Positions 1 through 10,272 of a stretch of 64,000 bases of DNA are shown here, piece by piece (position 1 is the stretch's first letter; each line of letters starts with the position of its first letter). The notes beneath the pieces are model-generated. The model made no database searches. It saw only the letters and a program-made list of their open reading frames with translations, and was not told the DNA's origin. The stretch lies in assembly GCF_039360445.1 (NCBI RefSeq), contig NZ_CP134981.1:39643-103642 (forward strand), written 5' to 3'. This stretch comes from Buchnera aphidicola (Periphyllus koelreuteriae). Lineage in GTDB: Bacteria > Pseudomonadota > Gammaproteobacteria > Enterobacterales > Enterobacteriaceae. The translations under genes were made by a program, and so were the position numbers.

Positions 1-237
1 GTTTTTTTTTTATATTATTATTGTTATTGTTTAATATTTTTATTTTAAAAATAAAAATTTAGAAATAATAAATATTAAATTAATTATATTTATATTAAAG
101 TTTTATTATTTTTATATATAATTTTTTTTTAAAATATATAAATTAAAATTTTTATTTTATTTTTATAATATATTATTTTTTTTTAAAAAAAATAAAAAAA
201 TAAAAAAAAATTCTTATTAATTGTGAGAAAAATTCAA

Positions 238-1113
238 ATGAATATATTTAAAAAATATATTAATCCTATTTTAAAAAAAAAGAAAAGAAAAATTAAAAGA
301 AAAATAAATTTTTCTTTTGAATTATTCCCCTCATCTAAATTAATTTTAAAAAAAAATTTTATTTCTTCAATAAATAAAATAAATTCTTTAAATCCTACTT
401 TTATTTCTGTGACTCATAGATCTAATAATAAAAAAAAAAATAATACATATAATTTTATTAAAACTATAAAAAATTATATAAATTCTCAATTAGTTCCTCA
501 TATTACATGTATTAATAATACTCGTGAAGAATTAAAAAATATTATAAAAAAATATTTAAATAAGAAGATAAAACATGTTATTGCATTAAGAGGAGATTCT
601 TTAAAATTAAATAAAAAATATAAAATATATGCAATAGATTTAATTATTTTATTAAAAAAAATTTCTGATTTTTATATTTCAGTTGCGGCATATCCTGAAG
701 TTCATCCAGAAGCAAAAAGTGAAAGATTTGATTTAATTAATTTAAAAAATAAATTTGATGCTGGTGCTGATCAAGCAATTACTCAATTTTTTTTTGATAT
801 TGAAACATTTTTACGATTTCGAGATAAATGTTCTGGAATTGGAATTAAAAAAAAAATTATTCCGGGTATTCTTCTTATAAATAATTTTAATCAAGTTTAT
901 AAATTTTGTTTATTTTCAAATATTTATCTTCCCAAATGGATTAAAAATTTATATTTAAAATCTAATAATTTTAAAGATAATACAATTGGTTTAAATATTG
1001 CTATAAATATGATTAAATCTCTTTATAAAGAAGGTGTATATGATTTTCATATATATACTTTAAATAAATTAAATTTTTCTTATTCTGTATGCAATGCCAT
1101 AAATTTAAATTAA
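238..1113 (+). CDS. metF: 5,10-methylenetetrahydrofolate reductase
   Basis: MetF reduces methylene-tetrahydrofolate to 5-methyl-tetrahydrofolate with FAD, supplying the methyl group for methionine synthesis in the cytoplasm. The protein aligns with E. coli MetF along its whole length: FELFP near the N-terminus, ALRGD around residue 120, AAYPEVHPEA, the DAGAD-AITQFFF stretch, and DFHIYTLN near the C-terminus. A GTG codon at 223 could extend it by five residues, but ATG 238 places the catalytic glutamate of FELFP at position 28, as in E. coli, so I chose 238 (291 aa). The N-terminus is very lysine-rich. It stands alone upstream of argG, and no MetJ operator is recognisable upstream. Confidence 0.95.
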   Translation: MNIFKKYINPILKKKKRKIKRKINFSFELFPSSKLILKKNFISSINKINSLNPTFISVTHRSNNKKKNNTYNFIKTIKNYINSQLVPHITCINNTREELKNIIKKYLNKKIKHVIALRGDSLKLNKKYKIYAIDLIILLKKISDFYISVAAYPEVHPEAKSERFDLINLKNKFDAGADQAITQFFFDIETFLRFRDKCSGIGIKKKIIPGILLINNFNQVYKFCLFSNIYLPKWIKNLYLKSNNFKDNTIGLNIAINMIKSLYKEGVYDFHIYTLNKLNFSYSVCNAINLN

Positions 1114-1283
1114 AAGATCTTTTGTTTAATATAAATTTTTTTTAAAAAATTCTGATATAATAATTTTTATATTTATTTATATTAAAATTTTAAAAATTTA
1201 TTTTATAATTTATTATATATAATTTTGTAAAAATTTTTTAATTATCAAAAATAATAATTTTTTATATTAAGGATTGAAAAATT

Positions 1284-2483
1284 TTGAAAAAAAATATAGT
1301 TGTTTTAGCATATTCTGGAGGATTAGATACTTCTGCTATTATTCCATGGATTAAAGAAAATTATGATTTAGATGTTTTTTCTTTAGTTGTAGATATTGGT
1401 CAATCTAAAAATGATTTAAAAGGAATAAAAGAAAAAGCAATAAAATCTGGATCTATTGAATGTAAGATTTTAGATTTAAAAGAAATTTTTGTAAAAGAAT
1501 ATATTTATCCTTTATTAAAATCAGGTTCTTTATATGAAGGAAAATATTTTTTAGGAACAGCTATTGCTAGACCAATTATAGCTAAAGCACAAGTTGAATT
1601 AGCAAAAAGAATTAATGCGTTTGCTATATCTCATGGCGCTACAGGAAAAGGAAACGATCAGGTTAGATTTGAAATTAATTATTCTACATTAGCTCCAGAA
1701 TTAAAAGTTATTGCCCCATGGAGAGAATGGGAATTTAAATCTAGAGAAGATCTTTTAAATTATTTAAGAAAAAAAAATATTTCAACAGATGCAACATTAA
1801 AAAAAATATATAGTAGAGACGAAAATATATTGCATATTTCAACTGAAGGTGGTCTTTTAGAAGATTTATGGAATGAACCTCAGGAAGAGTGTTGGGTTTG
1901 GACAAATAGTGTTGAAAATTCTCCAAATATTCCAGAATATATTTTATTAAAAATAAAAAATGGTTGCGTTGTTTCAATTAATAATAAAAAAAAAACACCT
2001 TTTAAATGTTTAAAAAAATTAAATCAACTTGGATCTCTTCATGGAATAGGAAGAGTGGATATAGTAGAAAATAGAATTACTGGTTTAAAATCTCGTGGTT
2101 GTTATGAAACACCTGGTGGAACAATAATGAATGAAGCAATTAGATCAATTGAGCAATTAGTTTTAGATAAAGAATCTATGAAATGGAAGTCTCAATTATC
2201 TATAGAAATGTCACATATTATTTATGAGGGAAAATGGTTTTCTCCTATTAGATATTCTATTCAATCTGCTATTGATAGTTTATCTCAATATATTACTGGT
2301 GAAGTTGTATTAAAATTATATAAAGGTAGTGTTACAGCAGTTCAAAAAAAGTCTATGTATTCATTGTATTTAAAATCTTATTCTACTTTTGGATCGGATT
2401 CTGTATATAAACAATCAGATGCAACAGGTTTTATTAATCTTTTTTCTCTTTCTTCGAAAATTAGATCGATTCAAAATAAATAA
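1284..2483 (+). CDS. argG: Argininosuccinate synthase
   Basis: ArgG joins citrulline and aspartate with ATP, the penultimate step of arginine synthesis. The ATP-pyrophosphatase P-loop AYSGGLDTS is at residues 9-17, and the [15 protein letters not shown] and [15 protein letters not shown] segments are intact. At 399 aa it is the shorter type found in many bacteria rather than the 447-aa E. coli type. The start appears to be TTG at 1284: no in-frame ATG lies before the P-loop, and AAGGA at 1269-1273 is suitably spaced. argH follows after 38 bases, so the two are probably co-transcribed. Confidence 0.95.
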   Translation: MKKNIVVLAYSGGLDTSAIIPWIKENYDLDVFSLVVDIGQSKNDLKGIKEKAIKSGSIECKILDLKEIFVKEYIYPLLKSGSLYEGKYFLGTAIARPIIAKAQVELAKRINAFAISHGATGKGNDQVRFEINYSTLAPELKVIAPWREWEFKSREDLLNYLRKKNISTDATLKKIYSRDENILHISTEGGLLEDLWNEPQEECWVWTNSVENSPNIPEYILLKIKNGCVVSINNKKKTPFKCLKKLNQLGSLHGIGRVDIVENRITGLKSRGCYETPGGTIMNEAIRSIEQLVLDKESMKWKSQLSIEMSHIIYEGKWFSPIRYSIQSAIDSLSQYITGEVVLKLYKGSVTAVQKKSMYSLYLKSYSTFGSDSVYKQSDATGFINLFSLSSKIRSIQNK

Positions 2484-2521
2484 TTTATTTTAACAAAATT
2501 TTTTATAATGGAAAAGATAAT

Positions 2522-3910
2522 ATGGCTCTTTGGGGTGGACGATTTTTAAAAAAACCAAATTCTCTTTTTAAAAAATTTAATAATTCTTTAAAAATAGATT
2601 ATGTTTTAATTAAAGAAGACATAAAAGGATCAATTGCATGGTCTAAAATTTTATTAGATAGCAAAATAATTAAAAAAAATGAACAAAAACAATTAGAAAC
2701 AGCATTAAATTTAATATATAAAGAAATTAAAAATACTCCAAAAAACATTTTATTAAGTAACTCAGAAGATATTCATTCTTGGGTAGAAAAAAAATTAATT
2801 TATATGTTAGGAGATATTGGTAAAAAAATTCATACAGGACGTAGTAGAAATGATCAAGTTACGACAGATTTGAGGTTATGGTGTAAAAATAAAATAAATA
2901 GTATAAAAAAAAATATTTTAAATTTAAAAAAATCATTATTGTATTTATCTGAAAAATATTTTTCTGTTATTATTCCTGGATATACACATTTACAACATGC
3001 TCAACCAATATTATTTTCTCATTGGTGTTTAGCTTATTTTGAAATGTTAAGTCGGGATTTTGATAGATTAAGTGATTCATTTAAAAGAGTTGATATTAAT
3101 CCTTTAGGTTCTGGAGCATTAGCTGGAACAGGTTGGAAAATAAATAGAAACAAATTATCTAATTTTATGAATTTTTCTAAAACAAGTAGAAATAGTTTAG
3201 ATAGTGTTTCTGATCGAGATTATGTTATTGAGTTATTATCAATATCTTCAATAGGAATGATGCATTTATCAAGATTTTCTGAAGATTTAATATTTTTTAA
3301 TTCTGTTGAATGTAATTTTATTGAATTATCAGATGATATTACATCAGGTTCTTCATTAATGCCTCAAAAAAAAAATCCAGATGCATTAGAATTAATTAGA
3401 GGAAAAACAGGAAGAGTATATGGTTCTTTAATAAATATTTTAGTTTTATTTAAAGGATTACCATTATCATATAATAAAGATATGCAAGAAGATAAAGAAG
3501 GATTATTTGATTCATTAAAAACATGGAAAGATTGTTTAAAAATTTCTAAAATAATTTTATTAGGATTAAAATTAAATAAATATGTATGTGAAAAATCAGC
3601 TGAAAAGGGTTATTCTAATTCTACAGATTTAGCTGATTATTTAGTTAAAAAAGGAATTAGTTTTAGGGAGTCTCATCATATTTCTGGAAAAATAGTTTTA
3701 TATGCAATAAGTAAAAAAAAATCTTTATCTCAATTAAATTTAAATAAATTACAAAATTTTTGTAAATTAATTAAACAAGATATATATAAATATATTACAT
3801 TAAAAAAATGTTTAAAACAAAAAAATTCTAAAGGGGGGACTTCACCAAAACAAGTGTTATCCGCAATTAAAAAATATAAAATAGAGATTTTAAAAAAAAA
3901 TATTAATTAA
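2522..3910 (+). CDS. argH: Argininosuccinate lyase
   Basis: ArgH splits argininosuccinate into arginine and fumarate, the last step of arginine synthesis. The family signature [12 protein letters not shown] (about residues 277-288) is intact, as are the [10 protein letters not shown] and HLQHAQP motifs. The 462 aa match the usual length. GGAAAAGA precedes the ATG. It follows argG closely in the same direction. In E. coli argH ends the argCBH operon; argC and argB are not found beside it here. The C-terminus is lysine-rich but otherwise ordinary. Confidence 0.96.
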   Translation: MALWGGRFLKKPNSLFKKFNNSLKIDYVLIKEDIKGSIAWSKILLDSKIIKKNEQKQLETALNLIYKEIKNTPKNILLSNSEDIHSWVEKKLIYMLGDIGKKIHTGRSRNDQVTTDLRLWCKNKINSIKKNILNLKKSLLYLSEKYFSVIIPGYTHLQHAQPILFSHWCLAYFEMLSRDFDRLSDSFKRVDINPLGSGALAGTGWKINRNKLSNFMNFSKTSRNSLDSVSDRDYVIELLSISSIGMMHLSRFSEDLIFFNSVECNFIELSDDITSGSSLMPQKKNPDALELIRGKTGRVYGSLINILVLFKGLPLSYNKDMQEDKEGLFDSLKTWKDCLKISKIILLGLKLNKYVCEKSAEKGYSNSTDLADYLVKKGISFRESHHISGKIVLYAISKKKSLSQLNLNKLQNFCKLIKQDIYKYITLKKCLKQKNSKGGTSPKQVLSAIKKYKIEILKKNIN

Positions 3911-4029
3911 TTTATTATATTTCAAAATTAATTTGTTATTTTTTTTTAATAATTTTTTTATTTTTATTTTTTAAAATTTTTATATTAAAATTATTTTTTA
4001 TATTATTTATAAAATTTAAGGGATTTATT

Positions 4030-4467
4030 ATGAATAATTTTATACATTTTTTTCATAAATATGTATTAATTTTTTCTATATGGTTTATTTCATTTTTTTT
4101 TATTATTTCTTTATCAATTAAAGATTTATTTTTTAAAGCTAAATTTATTAATATCAATCGTTTAATTTATCTTGTAAATAAAAAAGATTCTTTTATTATA
4201 GATTCTCGATCTAGAAAAAATTTTTTGTCAGGTCATATTCCAAATTCTTTAAATATTCCATTTAAAAAAATTAATGATTTTGATATTAAAAAATTATTTT
4301 ATTTAAAAAATAAAAAAATTATTTTTATTTTTGATTCTCATATTTATTTAAATCATTATATAAAAATTTTTATAAATGTTGGTTTTAAAAAATTATATAT
4401 ATTAAAAAATGGATTAGATAAATGGAACGCTAAGAATTTACCATTAATTTCTAAAAATAATTTATAA
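4030..4467 (+). CDS. yibN: Membrane-anchored rhodanese-like protein (YibN family)
   Basis: The protein is 145 aa with one transmembrane segment (about residues 12-31) followed by a rhodanese-fold domain. The early DSRSRKNFLSGHIPNSLNIPF-type signature (DSR...GHI..S.NIPF) and the terminal GLDKWNAKNLPL match E. coli YibN, which also sits upstream of secB. The active-site loop that holds the persulfide cysteine in rhodaneses reads FDSHIYLNHY here, with no cysteine; the whole protein contains none. Sulfurtransferase activity is therefore unlikely, and the cellular role is unknown. AAGGGA lies just before the ATG. Family assignment is firm, function is not. Confidence 0.85.
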   Translation: MNNFIHFFHKYVLIFSIWFISFFFIISLSIKDLFFKAKFININRLIYLVNKKDSFIIDSRSRKNFLSGHIPNSLNIPFKKINDFDIKKLFYLKNKKIIFIFDSHIYLNHYIKIFINVGFKKLYILKNGLDKWNAKNLPLISKNNL

Positions 4468-4566
4468 AAAATTTTTATATATTAAATTTTTAAAAAAAAC
4501 AAAAGTATGTAAAAATATAAAAAAAAAAGAAAAAATATATAAAAATTAATAATAAGAGATTGTTTT

Positions 4567-5013
4567 ATGTTGAATAAAAAAAATAATATAACAAACGATG
4601 AAGTGACTTTTCAAATTCATAAAATTTATGTTAAAGATTTATCTTTTGAATCTCCTAATTCTCCAAATGTTTTTAAAGAAAATTGGAATCCAAAAATTTC
4701 TTGTGATTTAAATAATATTTTTGATAAATTAGAAAAGAATCTATTTGATGTTACTTTAAGAGTAATAGTAAAAGTTCATATTAATTTAAAATTGATATTT
4801 TTATGTGAAGTTCATCAATCTGGAATTTTTTATATTCAAGGAATGTCTAAAAAAAAACTTCTTTATTGTTTAGGTGTATATTGTCCTAATATTTTATTCC
4901 CCTATTCTAGAGAGTGTATATCTAATTTAACATCAAAAGGTGGGTTTCCTCAATTAAATTTAGAGCCAGTAAATTTTGATTCTATGTTTAATAAAAATAA
5001 TATTAAAAAATAA
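4567..5013 (+). CDS. secB: Protein-export chaperone SecB
   Basis: SecB is a cytosolic tetrameric chaperone that keeps preproteins unfolded and delivers them to SecA. Identity to E. coli SecB is evident throughout: EVTFQIHKIYVKDLSFESPN near the start, FLCEVHQSGIF in the middle, and CPNILFPYSRECISNL and GGFPQLNLEPVNFD near the end. The 148 aa are slightly short of the usual 155, having lost the acidic tail. Downstream comes a perfect hairpin and then the convergent rpoD. In E. coli secB is followed by gpsA and cysE, which are not present here. Confidence 0.95.
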   Translation: MLNKKNNITNDEVTFQIHKIYVKDLSFESPNSPNVFKENWNPKISCDLNNIFDKLEKNLFDVTLRVIVKVHINLKLIFLCEVHQSGIFYIQGMSKKKLLYCLGVYCPNILFPYSRECISNLTSKGGFPQLNLEPVNFDSMFNKNNIKK

Positions 5014-5050
5014 TGTATTTTTTTAAAAAATTTTAAAAAAATATTATTTT

Positions 5051-5080
5051 GTTAACAATAATTATTTGATTATTGTTAAC
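5051..5080. terminator. Bidirectional hairpin terminator between secB and rpoD
   Basis: A perfect 12-bp inverted repeat (GTTAACAATAAT and its complement) flanks a six-base loop exactly between the converging secB and rpoD genes, with T-rich sequence beyond each arm. It most likely terminates both transcripts. Confidence 0.75.
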
Positions 5081-5109
5081 GATATTTTATAAAAAATAAA
5101 TAATTTAAT

Positions 5110-6939
5110 TTAATCGTCTAAAAAACTTTTTAATATTTCTGATCTACTAGGATGTCTTAATTTTCTTAATGCTTTTGCTTCTATTTGTCGAATACGTTCT
5201 CTGGTTACATCAAATTGTTTTCCAACTTCTTCTAATGTATGATCTGTATTCATATCAATTCCAAATCTCATTCTTAAGACTTTTGCTTCTCTTGGAGTTA
5301 AACCAGAAAGAATATTATTAGTAGCATTTTTTAAACTTTTAGATGTAGCTGAATCTAACGGAAGTTCTAATGTTGTATCTTCTATAAAATCACCCAAATG
5401 TGAATCTTCATCATCCCCGATTGGTGTTTCCATTGATATTGGTTCTTTTGCAATTTTTAAAACTTTTCTAATTTTTTCTTCTGAAATGAACATTTTTTCA
5501 GATAATTCTTCGGGAGTTGGTTCTCTTCCTATTTCTTGTAATATTTGTCTTGATATTCTATTTAATTTATTTATTGTTTCAATCATATGAACTGGTATTC
5601 TAATAGTTCTTGCTTGATCTGCAATAGATCTTGTAATTGCTTGTCTAATCCACCATGTTGCGTATGTTGAAAATTTATATCCTCTTTTATATTCAAATTT
5701 ATCTACTGCTTTCATTAATCCAATATTTCCTTCTTGAATTAAATCTAAAAACTGTAATCCACGATTAGTATATTTTTTTGCAATAGAAATAACTAATCTT
5801 AAATTTGCTTCAACCATTTCTTTTTTTGCAAATTTTGCTTTTTTTTCTCCTATTATTATTTTTTTATTTATTTCTTTAATTTGACTAATGGATAGATGTA
5901 TTTTTTTTTCTATTTTTTTTAGTTCAGATATTCTATATTCAATTTTTTTTTTAATTTTATTTATTTTTTTATCCCAATTTTTATTCATTTTTTGAGCTTG
6001 TTTTATCCATATTTTATTTGTTTCATTTCCTATAAATAATTTTAAAAAAATTTTTCTTGGTATTTTGCATTTTTTTATACATAATTTCATAAGAATTTTT
6101 TCTTGTATACGAATACGATTTATCATTAATTTTAAATTTTTCATTAAATAATTAAATTTTTTTGGAACTAATTTAAATTGTTTAAAAATTATAGATAATT
6201 TTTTTATTTCTTTAATAGAATCTACATGATTTCTTTTTTTTTTATTTATTATTTTATTTGTAATATAATATTGATTTTTTAGTTCAGAAAATTTTTTTTT
6301 TGCTAATTTTATATCTATATTTTCTTCTTCTAAAGTTTTATTATTTTTTTTATTATTATTTGAGTCTTTATTACAATAATGGTTATTATTTTTAACAGAA
6401 TTTTTACAATTATATTCAATATTTTTATCTAAAAATCCAGTTATTACATCTGATATTTTTATTTTTCCTAATTTTATATATTTATATTGTTTTAATAAAT
6501 ATTTAATTGATTGAGGATATTTTGAAATAGAAGATTGAATTTTTTGTATTCCTTTTTCTATTTTTTTAGCTATTTTTATTTCACCTTCTCTTGTTAATAA
6601 CTGAACAGTACCCATTTCTCTCATATACATTCTGATAGGATCCGTTGTTCGAACTAATTCGGTTTCAACATTTGATAAAACTTGAGTTACTGCATCGACA
6701 GTATCTTCGTCAGTATCGTTATTATCTCTAGAATTATTTAAAATTAAATCGTCTAAATCAGGAGCGTTTTCAACTACTTGAATTCCCATGTCGTTAATCA
6801 TTTTAATTATATCTTGAATTTGTTCTGAATCAATCATATCTTCTGGTAAATGATCATTAATCTCAGCAAAAGTTAAAAATCCTTGTTCTTTGCCATAAGT
6901 AATAAGCGATTTAAGCTGTGATTTTGGTTTTTGATCCAT
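5110..6939 (-). CDS. rpoD: RNA polymerase primary sigma factor (sigma-70)
   Basis: RpoD directs RNA polymerase to housekeeping promoters. Region 1.1 is kept at residues 1-80 and region 1.2 around 95-130 ([11 protein letters not shown]). The non-conserved insert, about 140-360, has turned lysine- and asparagine-rich. Region 2 is at about 372-445 ([44 protein letters not shown]). Region 3 follows, and region 4.2 is at about 565-600 ([26 protein letters not shown]). The 609 aa compare with 613 in E. coli. It is the last gene of the rpsU-dnaG-rpoD operon, 132 bases after dnaG. Confidence 0.97.
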   Translation of the reverse strand: MDQKPKSQLKSLITYGKEQGFLTFAEINDHLPEDMIDSEQIQDIIKMINDMGIQVVENAPDLDDLILNNSRDNNDTDEDTVDAVTQVLSNVETELVRTTDPIRMYMREMGTVQLLTREGEIKIAKKIEKGIQKIQSSISKYPQSIKYLLKQYKYIKLGKIKISDVITGFLDKNIEYNCKNSVKNNNHYCNKDSNNNKKNNKTLEEENIDIKLAKKKFSELKNQYYITNKIINKKKRNHVDSIKEIKKLSIIFKQFKLVPKKFNYLMKNLKLMINRIRIQEKILMKLCIKKCKIPRKIFLKLFIGNETNKIWIKQAQKMNKNWDKKINKIKKKIEYRISELKKIEKKIHLSISQIKEINKKIIIGEKKAKFAKKEMVEANLRLVISIAKKYTNRGLQFLDLIQEGNIGLMKAVDKFEYKRGYKFSTYATWWIRQAITRSIADQARTIRIPVHMIETINKLNRISRQILQEIGREPTPEELSEKMFISEEKIRKVLKIAKEPISMETPIGDDEDSHLGDFIEDTTLELPLDSATSKSLKNATNNILSGLTPREAKVLRMRFGIDMNTDHTLEEVGKQFDVTRERIRQIEAKALRKLRHPSRSEILKSFLDD

Positions 6940-7071
6940 AAGATAATATCCATTATTATATTAATTTAAATTAAATAAAAAATATTATTTTAAACAATAT
7001 TATTAAATTTTAATAAATTTTTTTATTTATTTTTTTTTTAAATTATATTTAAAATTTGTATAAAACTTTCT

Positions 7072-8820
7072 TTATTTTTTTTTTAATATATTGATTAATT
7101 TTTTATTAGTTTTCCAAAGTTTTTTTTTTTCATTATTATTTAATCCAATATTATTTTCTTTTAAGATCATTTTTTTTATTTTATTTTTTAAATATTTTAT
7201 ATTTAAATAATTTAATATTTCAAGAAAAGTTTTTTTATATTTTTTTTTAGAGATCATATTGTTCCATTGAGCTAAATATTTTAAAATATTATATATTTTT
7301 TTATTTCTAAATTGTTCTAATAATAATCCTGTATTTATATTATTTTCTTTTTTACATTTTTTTATAATTTTTAAAAATATTTGTATTCCTATTTTTTTTT
7401 TATTTACAAATTTTATATTATTTTTAGTTAATTTACATAATTTAGGATTTTGTAGAACTAAACTAATTAATACTTTCATTAAACTATATTTTTTTTGTTG
7501 ATTATAATTAATTATTTTTTTTTTAAATAAAATTTTTTTTAAATGGTATTCATCTAAAATTCCTATTTTTTTTCCTAATAATTTATATAAAAAAAATTGA
7601 TATGTTTTACTTGGAATTTTTTTAATTAAAGAAATTGAGTTATAAATAAAATTTTTTTTCCCTTCAACTGTTCGAATATCGTTTTTTTCTAAAATTTTTT
7701 TAAATAAAAATTTTGACATACACATTGAATTTTTAATTCTATTTTTAAATTTCTTTTTTCCTTCTTTATTAATTATTGAATCTGGGTCTTCATTTTTTGG
7801 AAGAAAAATAAATTTTATTTCTCTTTTTCCATATAAATATGGTAAAGAATTAACAAGAGTTTCCCATGATGCGTTTTTTCCAGCTGTATCTCCATCGTAA
7901 CAAAATATAATTGTATTTGTAGAATTAAATAATATTTTAATATGATATTTTGTATATGCTGTTCCAAGGATTGAAATTGAATTTTTTATTTTAAATTGAG
8001 TTAATGAAATAACATCAAAATATCCTTCTACTACTATTATATATTTTAAGTTTGTTCTTTTTTTTTTTATTTCATATAATCCATAAATTTGTTTTTTTTT
8101 ATGAAATATTTCTGTTTCTGGAGAATTTATATATTTTGGTTGTTTTTTTTCAATAATTCTTCCTCCAAATCCAGTAATTCTTCCATGTTTATCTCTAATT
8201 GGAAATATTATTCTTTCATTAAATCTATTATATATTTTTCCGGAATAATTTATTTTTATAATTCCAGCATCTATTAAATCTTTTTTTTTAAATTTTTTTA
8301 ATTGAGTTTTTAATATTTTTTTCATTGCTATAGAATTAGAATATCCTATAAGAAATAAATTCAATATTTTTTTATTAATTTTTCTATTTTTTATATATTC
8401 TTTTGCTTTATTTGAATTTTTATTTATAAAATTTTTATAATATATTTGAGAAATATTTTTCATTAAATCATATAAATTTTGTCTTTTTTTATATTTGTTT
8501 TGTGTGTAAATTGTATTATTTTTATATGGAATAGGAATATTATTTAAAATTGATAATTCTTCTATACATTCTATAAATGTTAAATTGTCATAATTCATTA
8601 AAAAATCAATTACATTTCCATGAGAATGACATCCAAAACAATGATAAAATTGTTTTTCATAACTAACAGTAAATGAAGGTGTTTTTTCTTCATGAAATGG
8701 ACATTTTGTTTGATAGTTTTTGCCTTTTTTTTTTAATTGTATTTTCGATTGAATTAAATCAACAATATTTGTTTGTAATATTAATTCATTAATAAAAATT
8801 TTTGGAATTTTACCAGTCAT
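7072..8820 (-). CDS. dnaG: DNA primase
   Basis: DnaG makes the RNA primers for replication. The N-terminal zinc ribbon has CPFHEEKTPSFTV and YHCFGCHSHGN (residues about 38-65). The TOPRIM catalytic core carries VVEGYFDV and the metal-binding CYDGDTAG. The C-terminal helicase-binding region has diverged into lysine/isoleucine-rich sequence. I start at ATG 8820 because MTGKIPK aligns with the E. coli start (582 versus 581 aa); a TTG at 8829 would overlap the GAGG ribosome-binding sequence. It lies between rpsU and rpoD, the classical macromolecular synthesis operon. Confidence 0.96.
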   Translation of the reverse strand: MTGKIPKIFINELILQTNIVDLIQSKIQLKKKGKNYQTKCPFHEEKTPSFTVSYEKQFYHCFGCHSHGNVIDFLMNYDNLTFIECIEELSILNNIPIPYKNNTIYTQNKYKKRQNLYDLMKNISQIYYKNFINKNSNKAKEYIKNRKINKKILNLFLIGYSNSIAMKKILKTQLKKFKKKDLIDAGIIKINYSGKIYNRFNERIIFPIRDKHGRITGFGGRIIEKKQPKYINSPETEIFHKKKQIYGLYEIKKKRTNLKYIIVVEGYFDVISLTQFKIKNSISILGTAYTKYHIKILFNSTNTIIFCYDGDTAGKNASWETLVNSLPYLYGKREIKFIFLPKNEDPDSIINKEGKKKFKNRIKNSMCMSKFLFKKILEKNDIRTVEGKKNFIYNSISLIKKIPSKTYQFFLYKLLGKKIGILDEYHLKKILFKKKIINYNQQKKYSLMKVLISLVLQNPKLCKLTKNNIKFVNKKKIGIQIFLKIIKKCKKENNINTGLLLEQFRNKKIYNILKYLAQWNNMISKKKYKKTFLEILNYLNIKYLKNKIKKMILKENNIGLNNNEKKKLWKTNKKLINILKKK

Positions 8821-8856
8821 ATGCCTCAAAAATAAGATTATTATATTTAAAAATTT

Positions 8857-8897
8857 ATTATTACCGTTCGTAAATATATGAACGGTTTTTTAATAAT
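8857..8897. terminator. Hairpin between rpsU and dnaG
   Basis: ACCGTTC (8863-8869) pairs with GAACGGT (8880-8886) around a ten-base loop, and outer arms ATTATT/AATAAT extend it. E. coli has a terminator at the same place, limiting readthrough from rpsU into dnaG. The T-run (8886-8891) follows the stem on the plus strand, not on the operon's minus strand, so it may act as an RNA processing or pausing hairpin rather than a canonical terminator. Confidence 0.55.
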
Positions 8898-8916
8898 ATT
8901 TTTACAAATTAATTGT

Positions 8917-9132
8917 TTAATACATTCTAGTTCTTTTTAAATTTTCTCGACACATTTTTTTTATTAATCTTTTTATTGCAGAAGCTTTTGCTCTTTTTCT
9001 CTTTGTTGTTGGTTTTTCGTAACATTCTCGTTTTCTAATTTCAGATAAAATTCCAGCTTTTTCGCAAGATCTTTTAAATCTTCTTAAAGCTACATCAAAT
9101 GGTTCATTTTCACGTATTTTAATTATAGGCAT
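8917..9132 (-). CDS. rpsU: 30S ribosomal protein S21
   Basis: S21 is a small basic protein of the 30S platform, needed for initiation. The 71 aa equal the E. coli length, with [21 protein letters not shown] at the start and [15 protein letters not shown] in the middle nearly unchanged. It is the first gene of the rpsU-dnaG-rpoD operon and is divergent from tsaD, with about 110 bases between them that must hold both promoters. Confidence 0.98.
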   Translation of the reverse strand: MPIIKIRENEPFDVALRRFKRSCEKAGILSEIRKRECYEKPTTKRKRAKASAIKRLIKKMCRENLKRTRMY

Positions 9133-9242
9133 TTTATTTTCTTTTTTTATGATATATTTTATAAAATATTATAAAACAATTTATAAAATTTATAAATTTA
9201 AATTATTAATATAAATTTTTAATTTTTTTTTAAGGAAAAAAT

Positions 9243-10247
9243 ATGAAAATTTTAGGAATTGAAACATCATGTGATGATACTGGAGTAGCTTTATATGATG
9301 ATCAATTTGGGTTATTATTTAATAAAAAATTAAGTCAATCAATTCATAATAAATATGGGGGAATAGTTCCAGAAATAGCAGCTAGAGAGCATTTGTTAAA
9401 TATTATTAAGTTAATTGATATAATTTTAAATAAAAAAAATATTAATAAAAAACATATTTCAGCTATAGCTTACACAGCTGGACCAGGTTTAGTAGGATCT
9501 TTATTAATTGGATCTTCATTTAGTATATCATTAGCATATTCTTTAAATATTCCAACAATTCCAATTAATCATATGGAAGCACATTTATTATCTGTTATGT
9601 TAGAAGATCAATGTCCTATATTTCCATTTTTAACACTTTTAGTTTCAGGGAAACATACTCAATTAATTTATGCCAAAAAACTTGGAATATATTATTTATT
9701 AGGAGAATCTTTAGATGATAGTGCTGGTGAAGCTTTTGATAAAATTTCAAAAAAATTAGGTTTAAGATATCCAGGAGGTCCTGAAATTTCAAAAATATCA
9801 AAATTTGGAGTTTTTAATAAATATTTTTTTCCTAGACCAATGTTATATAGCAAAAATTTAAATTTTAGTTTTTCTGGTTTAAAAACTTCAGTTAGTAATT
9901 TTATTGATCAATTTTCTTTTTTAAGTTTTCAAAATAAAGCTGATATATCTAATGCTTTTGAACATGCAATTATAGATGTTTTAGTTTTAAAATGTGAAAA
10001 AGCTATTATACAAAATAATTTAAATCGTTTAGTTGTAGCTGGAGGAGTAAGTTCAAATTTTTTGTTAAGAAAAAAATTAAAAATAATGTTATCAAAATAT
10101 AATGGTAATGTTTTTTTTCCAAGAAATGAATTTTGTACAGATAATGGAGCAATGATAGCATATACTGGTTTTTTAAAATTTAATTCTAAAATATATAAAT
10201 CAGATTTAAATATTAAAGTTTATCCAAAATGGAATATTTATAAATAA
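9243..10247 (+). CDS. tsaD: tRNA N6-threonylcarbamoyladenosine transferase TsaD
   Basis: TsaD transfers the threonylcarbamoyl group to A37 of tRNAs that read ANN codons, working with TsaB, TsaC and TsaE. The metal-binding HMEAH motif (H110, H114) matches E. coli H111/H115, and the ASKHA-type GIETSCDDTG start, GPGLVGSL and VAGGVSSN segments are present. The 334 aa are full-length. AAGGA precedes the ATG. It converges on ribB with only 25 bases between the stop codons and no hairpin there. Confidence 0.96.
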   Translation: MKILGIETSCDDTGVALYDDQFGLLFNKKLSQSIHNKYGGIVPEIAAREHLLNIIKLIDIILNKKNINKKHISAIAYTAGPGLVGSLLIGSSFSISLAYSLNIPTIPINHMEAHLLSVMLEDQCPIFPFLTLLVSGKHTQLIYAKKLGIYYLLGESLDDSAGEAFDKISKKLGLRYPGGPEISKISKFGVFNKYFFPRPMLYSKNLNFSFSGLKTSVSNFIDQFSFLSFQNKADISNAFEHAIIDVLVLKCEKAIIQNNLNRLVVAGGVSSNFLLRKKLKIMLSKYNGNVFFPRNEFCTDNGAMIAYTGFLKFNSKIYKSDLNIKVYPKWNIYK

Positions 10248-10272
10248 TTTTTAAAATAATTTATTTTTTAAT

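Noticed and set aside
1-222. Promoters or a short gene before metF
   Set aside because: The stretch is almost pure A/T; -10 matches are everywhere and no coding frame is supported.
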